A DNA stretch of 64,000 nt from Williamsia faeni (GCA_003202005.1 QJJF01000012.1:1-64000); one strand, 5' to 3'. Positions 53,463 to 62,542 are shown, counted from the first letter of the stretch. The notes: generated from the letters alone by a model not told the origin. Translations and numbers: made by a program.

Positions 53463-54619
53463 CGAGCCCTGCCGTCCATGATCGGTCCGAACAGTGCCCG
53501 CTGCAGGCTGTCCACGTTGACCTCGAGTCCGCGCCGGTCACCCACAAAGGGATTCGCCCCGATATCGGCGACCACAAAGGGTGGCTTCTCCTGGTACCCC
53601 ACCGGCAGCACCTGACACTGCGGTCCACCCGACGCCGCGACTTTGGGCAGGTTGTTCGGGTAGGTGTACGGCTCGGTACCGAACAAGAAGTTCGCAGAGA
53701 GTCCGAGACCCGGTACATCGACGGGTTGTGAATCGGCGAGATAGGCCATGCCATCTAGCGAACAGGTGAGCGCCTCGTTGTATTCATTGGTCAGGGCCAA
53801 GGTCGGGACGAGGACTGCCAACGTCGAATCGAGCAGAGGCCCGTTGGCCCGAAGTACCCGGTCACCCACGTCCGCCAGCCCGATCACGCTGGTCAAGAAC
53901 GCATCCAGGTTCTGTTGCTCGTCGACGATCGACTGACTCAATCCGGTGGCATTGTCGACGGTGGTCACCAGCGCCGGAGCAGCGTCGGCGTATGTGTCGA
54001 GGACCTGCGGTGCCATCTCGAGGTCGTGTCGCAGCGCCGGAAGCCCGGGTTCGACGGCCGCCAGGAACGTGTCGAAGTCGACCAGCATCTGGCCGACCTG
54101 ATCGCCACGCCCGCTCAGCGCTGTGGAGATCGCACCCAGGGTCTCGTTCAGCTTGTCGGGCTCGATCTGGGCCAGCACCGAGGTCAGCTGTTCGAACACG
54201 GTGTTGAGTTCAACTGTGACACTCCTGGAATCGAGCACCTGCCCCGCGTGCATCCGTTCCGGCGACGGTGTCTGCGGCGGCAGCAACTCGACAAACTTTG
54301 CCCCGAACACTGTTGATGATGCGATCTCGACCGCCACGTTCTCCGGGATATCCTGCAGTGCAGACGGATTCATCGCGAGTTCGATCGACGCCTGACCATC
54401 GGGCATCGACTCGATCGAATCGACATGACCCACCGTGACACCCCGCATCTGCACCTTGGCGTCCGGATACATCACCAGGCCGGCACGTGGCGACTGGACC
54501 GTGACCCGGACCGTGTCGGTGAAGCCACCCCGGAACAGGGTCACGGCAACCACCAGTACGGCGATCACCAGCAATATCGATCCCACCCCGATCAGCGGGC
54601 GAAACACGTTCGACGACAT
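53459..54619 (-). CDS. mceA: MceA, MCE-family protein
   Basis: A 386-residue MCE protein, first of the six. Anchor helix at about 9-30, MCE domain with V-M-Y-P-D-A-K-V-Q-M-R-G-V-T-V-G and S-S-T-V-F-G-A-K-F-V-E-L-L-P-P, then the helical domain. The sequence looks closest to Mce4A-type subunits (sterol import) as I remember them, but I cannot prove the subgroup. It lies 10 bases after yrbEB. Confidence 0.9.
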   Translation of the reverse strand: MSSNVFRPLIGVGSILLVIAVLVVAVTLFRGGFTDTVRVTVQSPRAGLVMYPDAKVQMRGVTVGHVDSIESMPDGQASIELAMNPSALQDIPENVAVEIASSTVFGAKFVELLPPQTPSPERMHAGQVLDSRSVTVELNTVFEQLTSVLAQIEPDKLNETLGAISTALSGRGDQVGQMLVDFDTFLAAVEPGLPALRHDLEMAPQVLDTYADAAPALVTTVDNATGLSQSIVDEQQNLDAFLTSVIGLADVGDRVLRANGPLLDSTLAVLVPTLALTNEYNEALTCSLDGMAYLADSQPVDVPGLGLSANFLFGTEPYTYPNNLPKVAASGGPQCQVLPVGYQEKPPFVVADIGANPFVGDRRGLEVNVDSLQRALFGPIMDGRAR

Positions 54620-54629
54620 CTGGTTTCGC

Positions 54630-55475
54630 CTAACCCGACAGGTTGAAGTTGCCGTTGGCGCCGTAGACCGCCAGAGAGACCAGCAGTGTGACCGTGACGA
54701 CGGCGATCAGCGACATCCGCACAGCATTGCCGACCGCGACGCCGACGCCGGCCGGACCTCCACGGGCGAAGAAGCCGAAGTAGGTGTGGATCAGCAAGAT
54801 CATCAAGGCCATCAGGAATGCCTGCAAGAACGACCACAGTAGGTCGATCGGATTCAGAAAGGTCGAGAAGTAGTGCTGATAGAGCCCTGACGACTGGCCG
54901 AGGATCACCACGGTCGTGAACCAGCAGGCGACGAAGGACGCCGTCAATGCGATGGCGTACAGCGGTGCAAGCACGATCATGCCGGCAATGATGCGGGTTC
55001 CGACGACGTACTTCATCGGGTCGATGCCGAGGGATTCGAGGGCGTCGATCTCCTCGTTGATCCGCATCGCACCCAATTGTGCTGTGGCACCGGCACCGAA
55101 GGTGGCGGCGAGCCCGATTCCGACCACGACCGGGGCCGCGATCCGGACATTGATGAACGCCGACAGGAAACCGGTCAGTGCCTCGATACCGATGTCTCCG
55201 AGAGAGCTGTACCCCTGCACCGCCAGTGTGCTGCCGGTGGCAAGCGTCAGGAATCCGACAATCACGACGGTCCCACCGATGACCGCGAGGTTGCCGGTTC
55301 CCATGCTGGTCTCGGCGATCAACCGCAGCGTTTCCCGCTTGTACTGCCATGCCGCGCGAGGAGATCCGACCAGCGCTTTCGCGTAGAAGATCGTGTGATC
55401 GCCGATTGCGCCGAGCGTCTTCACCGGCCGGTTCAGTTCTTGGACCGTCCGGCCGTACATCGTGCTCGGTGTCAT
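54630..55475 (-). CDS. yrbEB: YrbEB permease subunit (MlaE family)
   Basis: A 281-residue integral membrane protein with the MlaE-family pattern: an amphipathic N-terminal part, about five to six membrane segments, and the cytoplasmic coupling loop M-R-I-N-E-E-I-D-A-L-E-S-L-G-I-D-P that should contact the MceG ATPase. No mceG is in the window, as usual for these operons. It lies 10 bases after yrbEA. Confidence 0.9.
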   Translation of the reverse strand: MTPSTMYGRTVQELNRPVKTLGAIGDHTIFYAKALVGSPRAAWQYKRETLRLIAETSMGTGNLAVIGGTVVIVGFLTLATGSTLAVQGYSSLGDIGIEALTGFLSAFINVRIAAPVVVGIGLAATFGAGATAQLGAMRINEEIDALESLGIDPMKYVVGTRIIAGMIVLAPLYAIALTASFVACWFTTVVILGQSSGLYQHYFSTFLNPIDLLWSFLQAFLMALMILLIHTYFGFFARGGPAGVGVAVGNAVRMSLIAVVTVTLLVSLAVYGANGNFNLSG

Positions 55476-55485
55476 GACGTCTCCC

Positions 55486-56295
55486 TCATCCGGCAGTCAA
55501 TTGCACGCCGACCGCGGTGACCACCACGTTGACCACGAACAGCGCCATGAATGCGTACACGACCGTCTCGTTGACCGCATTGCCCACCGACTTCGCGCCA
55601 CCGGACACCGTGAGCCCCCGGTAACACGCCACCAACCCTGCGATGAGGCCGAACAGAAGGGCCTTGATCGCAGAGATGACCACCTCATTGATTCCGGTGA
55701 GCAACGTTATGCCCGACGCGAAAGCACCTGGGTTGACGTTCTGGACGAATACGGAGAAGACATACCCGCCGACCACTCCGATGATGCACACCAGACTGTT
55801 GAGGAGTAGAGCCACCAGTCCGGAGGCCACCATTCGCGGAGTGACCAGACGCTGTACCGGATTGATCCCGAGGACCTCCATGGCGTCGATCTCTTCGCGA
55901 ATGGTCCGCGATCCCAGATCCGCACACATGGCTGTCGCCCCGGAACCCGCCACGATCAAGACGGTCACCATCGGGCCTACCTGCGTGATGGCTCCGAATG
56001 CCGCGCCGGCCCCACTCAGATCGGCGGCACCGAGTTCACGGAGAAGGATATTGAGGGTGAAGCTGACCAACACCGTGAACGGGATGGCGACCAAAATCGT
56101 CGGTACCAGCGAAACGCGAGCGACGAACCATGACTGCTCGAGCATCTCCTTGCCCTGAAAAGGTCTGCGGAACAAAAACTTCACCGCATCGACCGACATC
56201 ATGAACAATCCACCGACGGATTCGAATGGACCGGACAGGTCAGGGCCGCGCCAACCCCCGGGCCGGATGCCACTTCTGATGTACCACCCGGCCAT
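55486..56295 (-). CDS. yrbEA: YrbEA permease subunit (MlaE family)
   Basis: A 269-residue MlaE-family permease and first gene of the mce operon. Its coupling loop reads T-I-R-E-E-I-D-A-M-E-V-L-G-I-N-P, and the end A-V-N-E-T-V-V-Y-A-F matches mycobacterial YrbE-A proteins. The ATG at 56295 adds a ~19-residue leader before the conserved P-F-E-S-V-G-G-L-F; an internal start nearer 56200 cannot be excluded. The shared operator lies about 500 bases upstream. Confidence 0.87.
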   Translation of the reverse strand: MAGWYIRSGIRPGGWRGPDLSGPFESVGGLFMMSVDAVKFLFRRPFQGKEMLEQSWFVARVSLVPTILVAIPFTVLVSFTLNILLRELGAADLSGAGAAFGAITQVGPMVTVLIVAGSGATAMCADLGSRTIREEIDAMEVLGINPVQRLVTPRMVASGLVALLLNSLVCIIGVVGGYVFSVFVQNVNPGAFASGITLLTGINEVVISAIKALLFGLIAGLVACYRGLTVSGGAKSVGNAVNETVVYAFMALFVVNVVVTAVGVQLTAG

Positions 56296-57202
56296 CAGAA
56301 CGTCGAACCCTCACCGAAAGTCCATTCATGCCAACCACTTCCCCGCCCCATCGACACCGTTGGCAATTGCATCCGTTCACCTCACTGTGCAAGAGATCCA
56401 AAGTCGGCACCCATGTCGCCCAATGCTTGATGACATTGCCTACCAACTGATTTGGTATTTCTGCAGAACATTCCCAGATATCCGGGGTCCACAGAGCTCA
56501 GGATCAGACAACAACGGACCCCACCTGTCCAGCACCCCCCGAAGGTGCCGCCTGCCCCGAGGAGCAGGACATGCATATTCGAAGCGACCGGGCTGCGGGC
56601 CAAATCGAATGGTCACACACGTGCGAATGAACCAGTTCGCTGCACCACTAGTGTTGCAGCCCAGCCGATTTCACCTGGCGTCCAGCAACGCTCGCCAGAG
56701 GTATCAACCACTCCTCTCACGCCTCGAAGACACTCCTACAACCAAGTAGAGCGCGGGTATCGCACCCTCATTCACCTACCTGCGAGCTCAACTTACACGC
56801 ATAAGTAGATGATGTGAGCAAAATCGCAGAGTTTTTTCAAACAGGCCACAAATCGATCCGGCGGACCGTGCCGGCGGCCCCCCGCAAGTGTGGAGAATTC
56901 CGGTATCTTCTCGCCGATTACGCAGTGTCCCAACAAGAATGGGATCGATTACCGAAAACGTTCACCTGCCGACGGTTGTCCCATATATGCTCCGCACATC
57001 TGCAAGAGCCCCACTTCCGCACAAGGATGAACCCCTTGGGTCCACCTTTCTGTAGTCAGCGACGTCCATCCCGAGTACGGGAGTACCGACGATCGGCGAC
57101 CGAGAAAAGCGGCTCTTCAGTACGGGTCACCGTGACCTGGCCAAACCCTGACACCCGGTGTCCCAATCCGCACCCGGTGTCCGTCGGAGGAGGAAGAATC
57201 TG
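56296..57202. other. Divergent regulatory region, no gene seen
   Basis: A gap of 907 bases between the mce operon and the binding-protein gene. It is AT-richer than average and contains the third shared operator at 56791. A GTG-started frame at 56814-57206 has the composition of noncoding sequence. I looked for KstR-like (AAC-N2-GTT) palindromes and saw none. The region is best read as promoters plus long leaders for both flanking transcription units. Confidence 0.55.
56791..56806 (+). promoter_or_regulatory. Shared operator, copy 3
   Basis: ACTTACACGCATAAGT, identical over all 16 bases to the copy at 12964. It lies 412 bases before the start of the solute-binding protein gene and 495 bases from the mce operon start. 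Upstream GCGAGCT also precedes the copy at 34307. The bases after the core differ from the other two copies. Confidence 0.65.
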
Positions 57203-58588
57203 TTGAGAATTCATCGCATGCTTGTCGTCGCGATCGCGGCCGTGCTGCTGGTGGCCGGGTGTAGTGACCGCGGCGGGGACAGCGGCTCCGGAGACGGTGG
57301 CGGCGGAAGCGGAACCTCGTCCTCAGATTCCGCGTCGAGCTCGTTCGGTGACCTGGACGACGTATGCCAATCCGGCTCAGCCGCAGGCTCACCCACGCAG
57401 GGTGTCACCGATACCGAAATCAAGGTCGGTGTGTTCACAGATGTGGGCTTCACCCAGAACCCCGAGTTCGTCGACGCCGCGAAGGTCTTCACGTCCTGGT
57501 GCAACGAACAGGGCGGCATCAACGGCCGAAAAATCGTGGCCAACACACGCGACGCGAAGTTCATGGAAGCCCGCCAGCAGATGGTCAACGCGTGCCGCGA
57601 GGACTTTGTCCTTGTCGGTGGCGGTAGCGGACTGGACGGCCTTGGCGTCAAGGAACGACTGGGTTGCCTGCTGCCGAGCTTCCCGGCGCAGGTCGCGCAG
57701 ATCAACTCGGCCGGCGCCGATCTCGAAATCAGCGCCGACCCCAGCCTCACGCAGGGATACGACCCGTATTACGGCTTCCGCAGTTGGCTGATCAACGACA
57801 TGTATCCCGACTCCAAGAATGCTGTCGGATTTGTCAATGGCGACTCCCCGGTGACCAAGGTCTTGGGCGCACAGGCCGTCGAAGCGATGGAGGCGGCCGG
57901 CGCCGACATCATCTACAACGACATCTATCCGGCGATGGGTGTCTCCGACTGGACACCCTACGCACAGGCGATCAAGAGCAAAGGCGTGAAAGGCCTGATG
58001 TGGTACGGCGACTTCCGTCAGCTCGCCAAGCTCGAAACCGTCTTGACCGGAATGGATTACAAGCTCGAATGGATCGATACGAACAACAACGCCTATGGTC
58101 CGGAGTTCATCGACCTGGCCGGGACATCCATCGAGGCCCAGAACAACTACCTCGATCTCGGCGGCAACCTGCCTCTCAACAGTGACGAGCCTGCGATGAA
58201 GGACATGCTTGCGCTGTACAAGAAGTACGCACCGGACGCGAATCTGACGTTGCCGGCAATCCGCGCAATGTCGGCATGGTTACTGTTCGCCAAATCCGCG
58301 GCCAGCTGTGGTGACGACCTGACACGGACCTGCATTTACAACGCGGCCAAAAAGGAGACCGAATGGACCGGAGGTGGCCTGCATACGGCCCGCAATCTCG
58401 CCGTACCGGTGCCCCCCACACCGTGCTTCAACGTCGCCGAGGCCGAGCCCGACGGCTGGATTGCTCCCGATTTCGGGGCTGACCAGGGCCCGTACCGCTG
58501 CGATACCCCGGTGTACAAGTACACCGGCGACTACCCGACGCCGCCGACCTTGGCAGACGTCGGAAAAAGCATCGACGACATGCAGTAG
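57203..58588 (+). CDS. Branched-chain-type ABC solute-binding lipoprotein
   Basis: A 461-residue lipoprotein: hydrophobic signal, L-L-V-A-G-C lipobox with Cys20, a Gly/Ser-rich linker, then a type I periplasmic binding domain (LivJ/HmgX-like: V-G-V-F-T-D-V-G-F, W-C-N-E-Q-G-G-I-N-G). The TTG at 57203 is chosen because GGAGGAGGAAG stands 6 bases before it. No permease or ATPase gene accompanies it. Next to the mce operon and under a shared operator, it probably captures the substrate or a breakdown product. Such proteins in actinobacteria also bind aromatic and steroid-like compounds. Confidence 0.83.
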   Translation: MRIHRMLVVAIAAVLLVAGCSDRGGDSGSGDGGGGSGTSSSDSASSSFGDLDDVCQSGSAAGSPTQGVTDTEIKVGVFTDVGFTQNPEFVDAAKVFTSWCNEQGGINGRKIVANTRDAKFMEARQQMVNACREDFVLVGGGSGLDGLGVKERLGCLLPSFPAQVAQINSAGADLEISADPSLTQGYDPYYGFRSWLINDMYPDSKNAVGFVNGDSPVTKVLGAQAVEAMEAAGADIIYNDIYPAMGVSDWTPYAQAIKSKGVKGLMWYGDFRQLAKLETVLTGMDYKLEWIDTNNNAYGPEFIDLAGTSIEAQNNYLDLGGNLPLNSDEPAMKDMLALYKKYAPDANLTLPAIRAMSAWLLFAKSAASCGDDLTRTCIYNAAKKETEWTGGGLHTARNLAVPVPPTPCFNVAEAEPDGWIAPDFGADQGPYRCDTPVYKYTGDYPTPPTLADVGKSIDDMQ

Positions 58589-58595
58589 TCGCCGG

Positions 58596-59249
58596 TCAGA
58601 CGCCCTTGACGGCGTCGGCGATGGGAGTCTCGCCATTGACGAACTCGACTGTGGTCCCGACACTCGACGGCGTATCGAGGACTGCGGCCAGCACGGCGGC
58701 GACGTCGTCGCGGGTGATGTCGGCACGCTCGGCGCCACGTTCCTTGGTCGCAATACGCCCGGTGCCGGGCTCATCGGTGAGTGTGCTCGGGCCGACGATC
58801 GTCCACAGCAACGTGGTCTTGCGGAGATACTCGTCGGCCTGCGCCTTGGACTCGGCGTAGGCGAAGAACGAATTATCTTCCGGCACACCGTGGCCCGGTC
58901 CGGCACCGAAGTACGAGATGATGACATAGCGCGGCACATCGACCTTCAGCGCGGCGTCGATACTGCGGATCGCGGCATCCCGGTCAACGGCATACGTGCG
59001 CTGCGGGTTCCCGCCACCCGCGCCGGCGGCGAACACCACGGCATCATGTCCCCTGATCGCCTCCCCGATCTCGTCGGTGGACAGGTTCTCGATGTCGGCG
59101 ATCACCGGCTGAGCACCCGTCGCCCGGATGTCGTCGGCGTGGTCGGGGTTACGGATCAACGCGCTGACCTGGTGGCCCTCACCGGTCAGGAGCTTTGCCA
59201 GCTTGAGGGCGATCTTGCCGTGACCTCCGATGATGGCGATCTTTGACAT
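58596..59249 (-). CDS. NAD(P)-binding atypical SDR protein
   Basis: A 217-residue Rossmann protein of the NmrA/YwnB-like atypical SDR group. The cofactor loop G-G-H-G-K-I-A is at 8-14; later V-V-F-A-A-G-A-G and S-Y-F-G and an S-K-A-x-A-D-E-Y-L helix with the Tyr and Lys of the family. It stands alone, convergent with the binding-protein gene 7 bases away. Probably a reductase or redox sensor; the substrate is unknown. Confidence 0.8.
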   Translation of the reverse strand: MSKIAIIGGHGKIALKLAKLLTGEGHQVSALIRNPDHADDIRATGAQPVIADIENLSTDEIGEAIRGHDAVVFAAGAGGGNPQRTYAVDRDAAIRSIDAALKVDVPRYVIISYFGAGPGHGVPEDNSFFAYAESKAQADEYLRKTTLLWTIVGPSTLTDEPGTGRIATKERGAERADITRDDVAAVLAAVLDTPSSVGTTVEFVNGETPIADAVKGV

Positions 59250-59440
59250 GTGAATCCCTTCGTCGTCGATTGGGGCACGCTCTACTGTCTACGCACAGCC
59301 GGCCGCTGTTATTCCGACGGCATCAGTGCAGGGCGTCGCGGCCGCGTGTGCCCACCGATCCACCACTTCCGGCCATAGCCAGGTGTTGCAACGTGTGGGT
59401 GTGGCTGGGAGTTGTGGAACTGCCTGGTGGAGAATGCTTT

Positions 59441-60172
59441 TCAGTTGCCGGTAAAGGTCGGCGGACGTTTCTCTGCGCGAGCCGTACGCCCTTCGGCCAT
59501 GTCGTTGCTCTGCCATGCCCGCACCATCGCGGCCACGTGCTCGGCGGGGGCCTCGTCGCGAGCGCCGTCGTTGCCGAGGACCAGCTTGTAGTGCTGCAAT
59601 GTCAGCGGAGCAAGGTTTGCGATCATCGCTGCCCAGCGCTGCGCCTCGCCGAGATCGCCGATGCGATTGGCGAACCCGACCACCTGTGCCCGTTCGGCGC
59701 TCATCGATTCGCAGCCGAGCAGGATCCCCGCCGCATCCCCGGCTCCGGCCAGTGACACCAGACGTTTGATCGTCCACTCATCCACCGTCACACCGATTTT
59801 CGCCGCCGGGATGGCACAGAATGACGACGATGACATCACACGCAGATCGGCGGCGAGCGCCAATTGCAGACCTGCTCCGAGCGCGGGTCCGTTGATGGCC
59901 GCGACCACCGGCACCGGAATGTCCTCGATCAACCGCAGCATCGCCAGCAACTTGTCGAGAAACGACTGCTCGTAGACCGGGCCCGAGAGGTCGGCTCCGG
60001 CACAGAAAACGCTGCCCGCCCCGGTCAGGATCACGGCCCGGGCACCGGAATCGGCGGCATCGGTCAACGCCGCGGACAATGCGTCAACCATTTCGTGGTT
60101 CAACGCATTCCGCTGCCGCTCACGCCGCAGTTCAATGGTCAGCACTGCGCCGTCGCGGCTGGTCCCAATCAT
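59441..60172 (-). CDS. echA6: EchA6-type crotonase
   Basis: A 243-residue crotonase with strong likeness to mycobacterial EchA6 (R-N-A-L-N; G-A-G-L-Q-L-A; M-E/A-K-R-P-P-x-F end). Both catalytic Glu are replaced, as in EchA6: Gln in A-G-L-Q-L, and no acid in P-A-A-K-I-G. EchA6 of M. tuberculosis is described as an acyl-CoA-binding, non-hydratase protein linked to mycolate synthesis. It is encoded alone here, about 50 kb from accD3, its neighbour in M. tuberculosis. Confidence 0.8.
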   Translation of the reverse strand: MIGTSRDGAVLTIELRRERQRNALNHEMVDALSAALTDAADSGARAVILTGAGSVFCAGADLSGPVYEQSFLDKLLAMLRLIEDIPVPVVAAINGPALGAGLQLALAADLRVMSSSSFCAIPAAKIGVTVDEWTIKRLVSLAGAGDAAGILLGCESMSAERAQVVGFANRIGDLGEAQRWAAMIANLAPLTLQHYKLVLGNDGARDEAPAEHVAAMVRAWQSNDMAEGRTARAEKRPPTFTGN

Positions 60173-60201
60173 TCGGTCAGCGTACCGCTACTGTTCGACG
60201 T

Positions 60202-61320
60202 GTGAACGCTTACCCCTCCGGCGATCCCACCGAGACCGACGTGTTGGTCATCGGCGGCGGACAGGCGGGATTGTCCGCCGGGTACTACCTCGACAAGTTC
60301 GGTCTGCGGTCGCAGACGTTGATGGTCGACCACTCCCCCGGCCCCGGCGGTGCATGGCAATTCCGATGGCCCACACTGACTTTGGCCGGTGCCAACAATG
60401 TCCACGATCTACCGGGCCTGGGTTTGGCAGAGGCCCTGGGCACCGAATGCGATCAATGGCCGGCGGCCACCGCGGTGCCGGACTACTTCCGGCAGTACGA
60501 GCAGAAGTTCGGTCTCGATGTTCACCGGCCGGTCGACGTCCGATCCGTGTCGCGCCGAGGCGAAGGGTTCCAGGTCACCACGGCCGGCGGCGACGAGATC
60601 TCGGCGCGCACCATCATCAACGCCACCGGCACCTGGGACCGGCCCTTCGTCCCCTACGTCCCCGGCATCGAAACCTTCACCGGGACCCAGCTGCACACCC
60701 ACGACTACAAGATGCCCGCCGAGTTTGCAGGTAAGCGGGTGCTGGTGGTGGGCGCCGGTATATCCGCAGTTCAGCTCCTGATCGAGATCGCCCGAAAGGC
60801 CGAGGGAGTCCAGACATTCTGGTGCAGTCGGACCGAACCGACGTTCAACGACGAGCCATTCGACCCCGAGCGCGGACGAGCAGCGGTGGCGCGGGTTGAA
60901 GAGCGGGTTCGAGCCGGGTTACCGCCGGGTTCGGTGGTATCGGTGACCGGCCTGCCCGACAACGACTCTTTCCGGGCTGCACGCGCGGACGGAATCCTGG
61001 ACTGGCGACGGATGTTCACCCGCATCACACCCGACGGCGTCTGCTGGGACTGCGCCGTCGACGGTGTGGCGCCGCACCACCTCGACGTCGACATCATCTT
61101 CTGGTGCACCGGATTTCGCAGCGCTCTCGACCATCTGGCACCACTGCGATTGCGGGCGCCCGGCGGCGGGATCGTGATGACCGGACGTCTCGCCACCGTG
61201 GTCGAGGCGCTACCTCAACTGCAGTTGCTCGGCTATGGCCCGTCAGCATCCACGATCGGCGCCAATCGCGCCGGCCGCGAGGCCGCTCGCGTGGTGCAGA
61301 AGTACCTCACGCAGGGCTGA
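60202..61320 (+). CDS. Flavin-containing monooxygenase-like protein
   Basis: A 372-residue two-Rossmann flavoprotein: FAD loop G-G-G-Q-A-G-L-S at 18-25, NADPH loop V-V-G-A-G-I-S-A-V-Q about halfway, and the FMO/BVMO-family F-W-C-T-G-F-R near the end. It starts with GTG at 60202, divergent from echA6. The group (CzcO/TrkA-like oxidoreductases) includes N- and Baeyer-Villiger monooxygenases; the substrate is not known. Confidence 0.8.
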   Translation: MNAYPSGDPTETDVLVIGGGQAGLSAGYYLDKFGLRSQTLMVDHSPGPGGAWQFRWPTLTLAGANNVHDLPGLGLAEALGTECDQWPAATAVPDYFRQYEQKFGLDVHRPVDVRSVSRRGEGFQVTTAGGDEISARTIINATGTWDRPFVPYVPGIETFTGTQLHTHDYKMPAEFAGKRVLVVGAGISAVQLLIEIARKAEGVQTFWCSRTEPTFNDEPFDPERGRAAVARVEERVRAGLPPGSVVSVTGLPDNDSFRAARADGILDWRRMFTRITPDGVCWDCAVDGVAPHHLDVDIIFWCTGFRSALDHLAPLRLRAPGGGIVMTGRLATVVEALPQLQLLGYGPSASTIGANRAGREAARVVQKYLTQG

Positions 61321-61413
61321 TCCGGATCGCCAATGCGCTCCGAAAATGCGAACGGCGTGCTGCAATGAATGTGGTGGTCGGGCCGGGTCGACAACGATGT
61401 CGGGTGGTGACGC

Positions 61414-62430
61414 ATGCGAGCGTTTCGAACGAAGTTCATCGCTGCGGCAGTGGCGATGAGCACAGCGTTGGCCGTCGGGATTTGGTCGCCTGCCGCTGCC
61501 GGCCCCGAACCGGATGTCGCCCCGACCTCGTCGAAGTCACAGGTCCCCGATTTGACTGCCCCGGCGCAGGGCAGCCACCCGGACGCCTCGCGATACGTTC
61601 GCCAGAATCCTGGTGCGGTCCCCCCTGGTGTCAACGACTTCAGTTGTTTGCCATCACCGACCCGACCCCGGCCGGTGGTGTTACTGCACGGCACCGATTC
61701 GACCGCGTACTCCGATTTCGCAGCCCTCGGTCCCCGGCTCTCCGCGGCCGGTTACTGCGTCTTCGCACTGAACTACGGTGGACGCGACGGTGAGGCCAAC
61801 TACGGCACCGAAGACATCCGGAACAGTGCCGCCCAGGTCGCCGAATTCGTCAAACAGGTACGCACCGCGACGCACTCGGAACACGTCGACATCGTCGGAT
61901 ACTCGCAGGGCGCCACTGTCGGCCGCTACTTCATCAACAAACTCGGTGGGGCGCAAGTCGTCGGGCACTGGGTCGGCCTGGCTTCACCCAGCTATGGGAG
62001 CTCGCTGTACGGACTGGTAACAGTGGCAGGTCAGGTCCCCGGTGCGATGGATGAGGCAGTCACGATTCTTCCGAAAGAGTTGGTGTCCACCGCATTGTGG
62101 CAGCAGGCCCAGGGGTCTGCGTTCCTCGACGACCTCAACAACCCGTCCGACACCGTGCCCGGCGTCAAATACGTCACGATCGCATCGCTGGTGGATGAAG
62201 TGATCCAGCCGCCGTCCAATGTGGCCCTTCGAGATCCCGCGGCCACCAACCTCGTTCTTCAGGAGATCTGCCCAGGAGACCTGACCGGCCACTTCCGGAT
62301 GCCCTACGACGACGTCGCGATCAGACTTGTGATGGCCGCGCTCGACCCACAGTCAGGAAGCATCGGGGAGTGCGTTGATGTACCACTGGGAGCGGGCGTA
62401 CTGGACATGGTGATCGCGGAGAACTCCTGA
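61414..62430 (+). CDS. Secreted lipase / esterase
   Basis: A 338-residue exported alpha/beta hydrolase. A Sec signal peptide with cleavage likely after A-A-A (about residue 29) precedes a mature domain with L-L-H-G-T-D-S near 90, nucleophile elbow G-Y-S-Q-G-A, a late Asp in S-L-V-D-E-V, and a His in L-T-G-H-F. Resembles class 2 (EstA/LipA-like) lipases of actinobacteria. It has its own promoter region and is followed by a possible terminator. Confidence 0.83.
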   Translation: MRAFRTKFIAAAVAMSTALAVGIWSPAAAGPEPDVAPTSSKSQVPDLTAPAQGSHPDASRYVRQNPGAVPPGVNDFSCLPSPTRPRPVVLLHGTDSTAYSDFAALGPRLSAAGYCVFALNYGGRDGEANYGTEDIRNSAAQVAEFVKQVRTATHSEHVDIVGYSQGATVGRYFINKLGGAQVVGHWVGLASPSYGSSLYGLVTVAGQVPGAMDEAVTILPKELVSTALWQQAQGSAFLDDLNNPSDTVPGVKYVTIASLVDEVIQPPSNVALRDPAATNLVLQEICPGDLTGHFRMPYDDVAIRLVMAALDPQSGSIGECVDVPLGAGVLDMVIAENS

Positions 62431-62451
62431 ACGCTGTCCGCACTGCTCACA

Positions 62452-62487
62452 GCCCGATGTGGACGATAGCCACCGACCGCATCGGGC
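62452..62487 (+). terminator. Weak hairpin after the lipase gene
   Basis: Perfect 8-base arms GCCCGATG (62452-62459) and CATCGGGC (62480-62487) with a 20-base loop, 22 bases after the lipase stop. No T-run follows, so termination is possible but unproven. Confidence 0.35.
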
Positions 62488-62506
62488 AACAAGTCGTCGG
62501 CTCGCG

Positions 62507-62535
62507 TTGACATTTTGTTGTGTTTTCACAACACT
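62507..62535 (+). promoter_or_regulatory. Promoter with overlapping operator for XRE operon
   Basis: TTGACA (62507-62512) is a consensus -35 box. Seventeen bases later is a weak -10 (AACACT). The spacer holds a perfect inverted repeat TGTTGTG-TTTT-CACAACA (62516-62533), well placed for repression by the XRE protein it drives. The predicted transcript start falls at or next to the GTG at 62543, so the message may be leaderless. Confidence 0.55.
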
Positions 62536-62542
62536 GGCCACG

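Noticed and set aside
56296-57202. KstR-type operator expected for Mce4-like sterol import
   Set aside because: I searched by eye for AAC-N2-GTT palindromes and found none; only the ACTTAC repeat is convincing.
56814-57206. A GTG-started frame of 130 codons just after the third operator
   Set aside because: Its product is rich in Arg, Pro and Cys with no fold-like pattern, and it runs over the well-supported TTG start and ribosome site of the lipoprotein gene. It looks like leader sequence.
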